A DNA stretch of 64,000 bases from Vibrio sp. VB16. Lineage in GTDB: Bacteria; Pseudomonadota; Gammaproteobacteria; Enterobacterales; Vibrionaceae. A model generated the notes under the pieces. It was not told the DNA's origin. It made no database searches and worked only from the letters and a program-made list of their open reading frames with translations. A program made the position numbers and the translations under genes. Position 1 is the stretch's first letter. Every line of letters starts with the position of its first letter. The stretch covers positions 1 through 64,000 of the forward strand of contig NZ_CP087591.1 in assembly GCF_015594925.2 (NCBI RefSeq), written 5' to 3'. Below, one piece after another: positions 61,902 to 64,000 of the stretch.

Positions 61902-62075
61902 CTAGTGCTCATTCTTATGTAATTCTTTGATTAACTTTCCATTTTTATCGACCAAAATAATACGAGCTCGGTTTAAATCGACTTCGACAAGGTCTTGCTC
62001 TGCCCGTGCCTTTAGGTAAGCACGTTGCAGACGTAACGATACTTTGAGGGTAGATTCACTGTTTATTTTCTGCAT
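61902..62075 (-). CDS. Small hypothetical protein, 57 residues
   Basis: The internal ATG at 62075 gives a basic, soluble protein (STLKVSLRLQRAYLKARAEQDLVEVDLNRARIILVDKNGKLIKEL). The first half looks helical and the second half forms strands. An in-frame ATG nine codons upstream is possible; neither start has a strong ribosome site. I do not recognise it. Confidence 0.5.
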   Translation of the reverse strand: MQKINSESTLKVSLRLQRAYLKARAEQDLVEVDLNRARIILVDKNGKLIKELHKNEH

Positions 62076-62274
62076 ATGTATGATTATCGTTAGATTCCGC
62101 AACCTCTGATTTGATTTCTATTTTATAACGACATATTGACCGAATAACAATCCTTACCTCAGTTTACTTTTAGTAGGTAGTGAAATTCTCGCCATTTATG
62201 ATATGACTGTTCTTAAAACGTCTGATATGCTTTAGCCAGTTAACAACATTACATAAATTTAGGAAGATACCGCC

Positions 62275-62589
62275 ATGAACAACGTTTTTGAGATTGTGAA
62301 TCAGGCTCGTCGCAAAAATAAATTAAAGCGTGAACTCCAAGACAACGAAAAAAAGGTACGTGACAACACCAAACGCGTAGAGCTCTTAGACAACCTGTTA
62401 GACTATATCAAACCTCAAATGTCACACGACGAAATTGTACTTATTATTAAGAACATGAAGGCCGATTACGAAGATCGTGTCGATGACCACATTATTAGTA
62501 GCGCAGAGATTTCAAAATCACGACGTGAAATCAGTCGTCGTATTAGAGAACTAACTGAAGTCGACAAGCAGTCTCAAGGTAAAAAATAA
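62275..62589 (+). CDS. tmaR: Pole-localising PTS regulator TmaR
   Basis: This 104-residue coiled-coil protein matches E. coli TmaR (YeeX, DUF496) along its length: FEIVNQARRKNKLKRELQDNEKKVRDNTKRVELLDNL, DYIKPQMS and MKADYEDRVDDHIISSAEISKSRREISRRI. TmaR gathers at a cell pole and holds PTS Enzyme I there, tuning sugar uptake. A ribosome site (GGAAGATA) precedes the ATG. The gene is alone with a terminator after it. Confidence 0.95.
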   Translation: MNNVFEIVNQARRKNKLKRELQDNEKKVRDNTKRVELLDNLLDYIKPQMSHDEIVLIIKNMKADYEDRVDDHIISSAEISKSRREISRRIRELTEVDKQSQGKK

Positions 62590-62894
62590 CCTGTCTACAA
62601 TGTAACGTTGTAGTACATAAACTGAACCTCAATAATTGGGCTACCAATGTTGAGGTTTTTTTATGCAAATTTTCAATAGATTCAGTAATCAAAATACACG
62701 TTTTCTTTTGTTAAACGTTTGCGTAATCGCTAACTTACTAAAAACCCATTTTTGTGGCTTTCCTCACACTCTTGTACCTGATATATTCAGCGCCAATTAA
62801 CAAGTAGAACCATTCGAGGCACGGAGCTTCCTCGTATATCTCACGAAGAGAAGAATTGGTACCGAATTATCGGCATTCAAATGAGGATTTAATA
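62590..62894. other. Intergenic region between tmaR and the YgjV-like gene
   Basis: These 305 bases hold the tmaR terminator and, further on, a small hairpin CGAGG/CCTCG (62815-62834) in what should be the leader of the YgjV-like gene. No coding signal was seen. Confidence 0.55.
62625..62662 (+). terminator. Terminator after tmaR
   Basis: The stem AACCTCAA/TTGAGGTT spans a longer loop and is followed by a run of T. Confidence 0.8.
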
Positions 62895-63149
62895 ATGGAA
62901 TTTAATATGATTGAAATTATGGGTTACGTCGCTTCTATAATGGTTGCTATTTCATTAACAATGAAAGACATCGTGAAATTACGCGTTCTAAACTTTGTTG
63001 GTTGTACATTTTTTGTAATTTACGGTGTAATGATTGGGGCAATGCCCGTTGTGGCGACCAATGCTTTTATTGCTTGCGTAAACGTTTATTTCCTTTTCAA
63101 GATGTATCAAGAAAAAAAATTAAACGTAATGGATGCGATAAAGGTCTAA
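62895..63149 (+). CDS. YgjV-like small inner-membrane protein
   Basis: The ATG at 62895 with GAGGA upstream gives 84 residues; an in-frame start 13 codons earlier has no ribosome site. Three hydrophobic helices are visible (IMGYVASIMVAISLTM, VLNFVGCTFFVIYGVMIG, VVATNAFIACVNVYFLFKMY). The spacing of the KLR..NFVGC segment fits the YgjV membrane family. Function is unknown. Confidence 0.75.
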   Translation: MEFNMIEIMGYVASIMVAISLTMKDIVKLRVLNFVGCTFFVIYGVMIGAMPVVATNAFIACVNVYFLFKMYQEKKLNVMDAIKV

Positions 63150-63184
63150 CTGACCACTGTCATATATAGTCATATGACGAATGA

Positions 63185-63216
63185 ACTATCCCGACTCATT
63201 GACGAGTTGGGATAGT
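63185..63216. terminator. Hairpin between convergent YgjV-like and TetR genes
   Basis: The arms ACTATCCCGACTC and GAGTTGGGATAGT form a 13-base stem with one G-T pair over a 6-base loop. T-runs are short, but the position between two stop codons fits a shared terminator. Confidence 0.65.
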
Positions 63217-63228
63217 ATATCTCTTAAC

Positions 63229-63696
63229 TCACGCCTTAAAACTTATCTCAACCAGCGACTTCCCAATAAGCCACTCCAACTCTCGTTTACTTTCGCTGCC
63301 ATATTTATTATTTAGCAGATTATATAGCCAATCAATACCTTCCTGTACCGATTTTTCACCATTTTCAAAAGCAACAATATGATGAAATATAATACGAAGA
63401 ATCGATTTGAATTCAGGCCGACCTAGAGACTTCAACCAACTTTCAGAAAAATTTTCCAATTTATCATCTAGGTCTAAATGAGACACTAACATCCCATATA
63501 TGCGCGCATTTAGCGCCAACATAAAATCTTGCTTCTTAGGGAAGTGATGACTGATCCCTGTCCTTGAAAGCCCCGTCTGTTGACTTAAAGTCGTGTAGGT
63601 CATTTTGTCGTAACCCAACCTCAGCAACTGATCGGCAACAGCGTCTAAAATTCTCTCGATAGTAACTTTCGTTTCAGCTTTACTTCTTTTTGGCAT
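63229..63696 (-). CDS. TetR-family transcription regulator
   Basis: This 155-residue protein has an N-terminal TetR helix-turn-helix (ILDAVADQLLRLGYDKMTYTTLSQQTGLSRTGISHHFPKKQDFMLAL, about residues 16-62) and a short ligand domain. It is shorter than most TetR proteins (about 190-210) but complete at both ends. It is not the quorum master regulator LuxR/HapR, whose sequence differs. A palindrome 47-71 bases upstream is its likely operator. The controlled genes may include the one starting at 63953 on the other strand. Confidence 0.85.
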   Translation of the reverse strand: MPKRSKAETKVTIERILDAVADQLLRLGYDKMTYTTLSQQTGLSRTGISHHFPKKQDFMLALNARIYGMLVSHLDLDDKLENFSESWLKSLGRPEFKSILRIIFHHIVAFENGEKSVQEGIDWLYNLLNNKYGSESKRELEWLIGKSLVEISFKA

Positions 63697-63742
63697 AGAT
63701 CACCTCTTTTAACGACGTCATTAATTATTCAACGATCAATAA

Positions 63743-63767
63743 AATGGCGATAATAGATATAGCCATT
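63743..63767. promoter_or_regulatory. 25-base palindrome, likely TetR-type operator
   Basis: The arms AATGGCGATA and TATAGCCATT pair with one mismatch over a 5-base centre. It lies between the TetR gene and the divergent gene at 63953, the usual place for an autoregulatory site. Confidence 0.55.
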
Positions 63768-63952
63768 CGTACTATTTGAGGTACATTAAATGGTTTTACC
63801 GAATAGATGATTGGCATCCATAAACTATTGCTATTCAACTTTGCTAATAGGTCTTTATTCATCTCGATCTTGCACTAATCAGGTCATATTTTTCTGGTTA
63901 TCTATCAAGTAGCTAATGTAGTATAGAGCGACTTTAAGTAAGAGGAATTGTT

Positions 63953-64000
63953 ATGACCAAAGATACAAATGGTATTGATCCAGAAAATGAACTTTGTGAA
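63953..64000 (+). CDS. Start of an unidentified gene, cut by window edge
   Basis: An ATG with AGAGGA 7 bases upstream opens a frame (MTKDTNGIDPENELCE) that runs off the right end. Sixteen residues are too few to identify it. It is divergent from the TetR gene and may be under its control. Confidence 0.55.
   Translation, partial: MTKDTNGIDPENELCE

Noticed and set aside
63229..63696. The TetR protein as the quorum-sensing master regulator LuxR/HapR
   Set aside because: Its helix-turn-helix and length do not match LuxR/HapR, which is about 200 residues.

Overview
The window looks like a chromosomal segment of a marine Vibrionaceae species, most likely a Vibrio. A luxP-luxQ pair for autoinducer-2 sensing, the TMAO-sensing pair torS/torT, the helD-mgsA-yccS neighbourhood, RlmF, YceH and TmaR all fit this group. 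Base composition is moderately AT-rich and gene density is normal. I saw no rRNA, tRNA, CRISPR array, prophage or insertion sequence. Both ends cut a gene: a ygbA-like gene on the left and an unidentified gene on the right.

Layout. 1-4.0 kb: ygbA (partial), sdaA and fadD. 4.0-11.7 kb: a sulfatase locus resembling E. coli yidF-yidJ-yidK-yidL, with an AraC regulator, an SSS transporter, a Cys-type sulfatase and a radical-SAM maturase carrying an extra SEC-C tail. It is followed by a Crp-like regulator divergent from a TauE/SafE permease, with a perfect palindrome between them. 11.8-17.6 kb: a decaying type I secretion locus. A VCBS adhesin remnant with two disagreeing reading frames lies beside hlyD and two ABC genes, one split by an in-frame TGA and the other lacking a Walker A motif. 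17.8-32.9 kb: mixed housekeeping and accessory genes, including a 2OG-Fe(II) oxygenase, a large lipoprotein with an internal duplication, GMP reductase, Nnr behind a CheC/response-regulator pair, HAD phosphatases, a CreA-like lipoprotein, an OmpA-like lipoprotein, a DsbA-like lipoprotein and an FKBP isomerase.

33.2-40.5 kb is the most unusual part. It holds a Tat-exported reductive dehalogenase (rdhA), its small membrane anchor (rdhB), a Sel1-repeat protein and a LuxR-type regulator in one minus-strand cluster, with a divergent LysR regulator. Facing it is a plus-strand cluster of a PceC/NosR-like FMN-binding membrane protein, a one-helix protein and a compact NAD(P)H diflavin reductase. My inference is that this is a complete periplasmic reductive-dehalogenation system in which cytoplasmic NAD(P)H may supply electrons across the membrane. 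The pairing of the two clusters is positional and untested.

40.7-64 kb: a YqaB-like phosphatase, ArfB, RlmF, a SulP transporter, TorS/TorT (without torR or torCAD), MgsA, a VOC protein, HelD, a YccS-like protein, small unknown proteins, a PilZ protein convergent with luxPQ, a TraF-like outer-membrane protein, a GIY-YIG protein, YceH, TmaR, a YgjV-like protein and a TetR regulator with a probable operator. All calls rest on reading the sequence and remembered family features; no database search was run.
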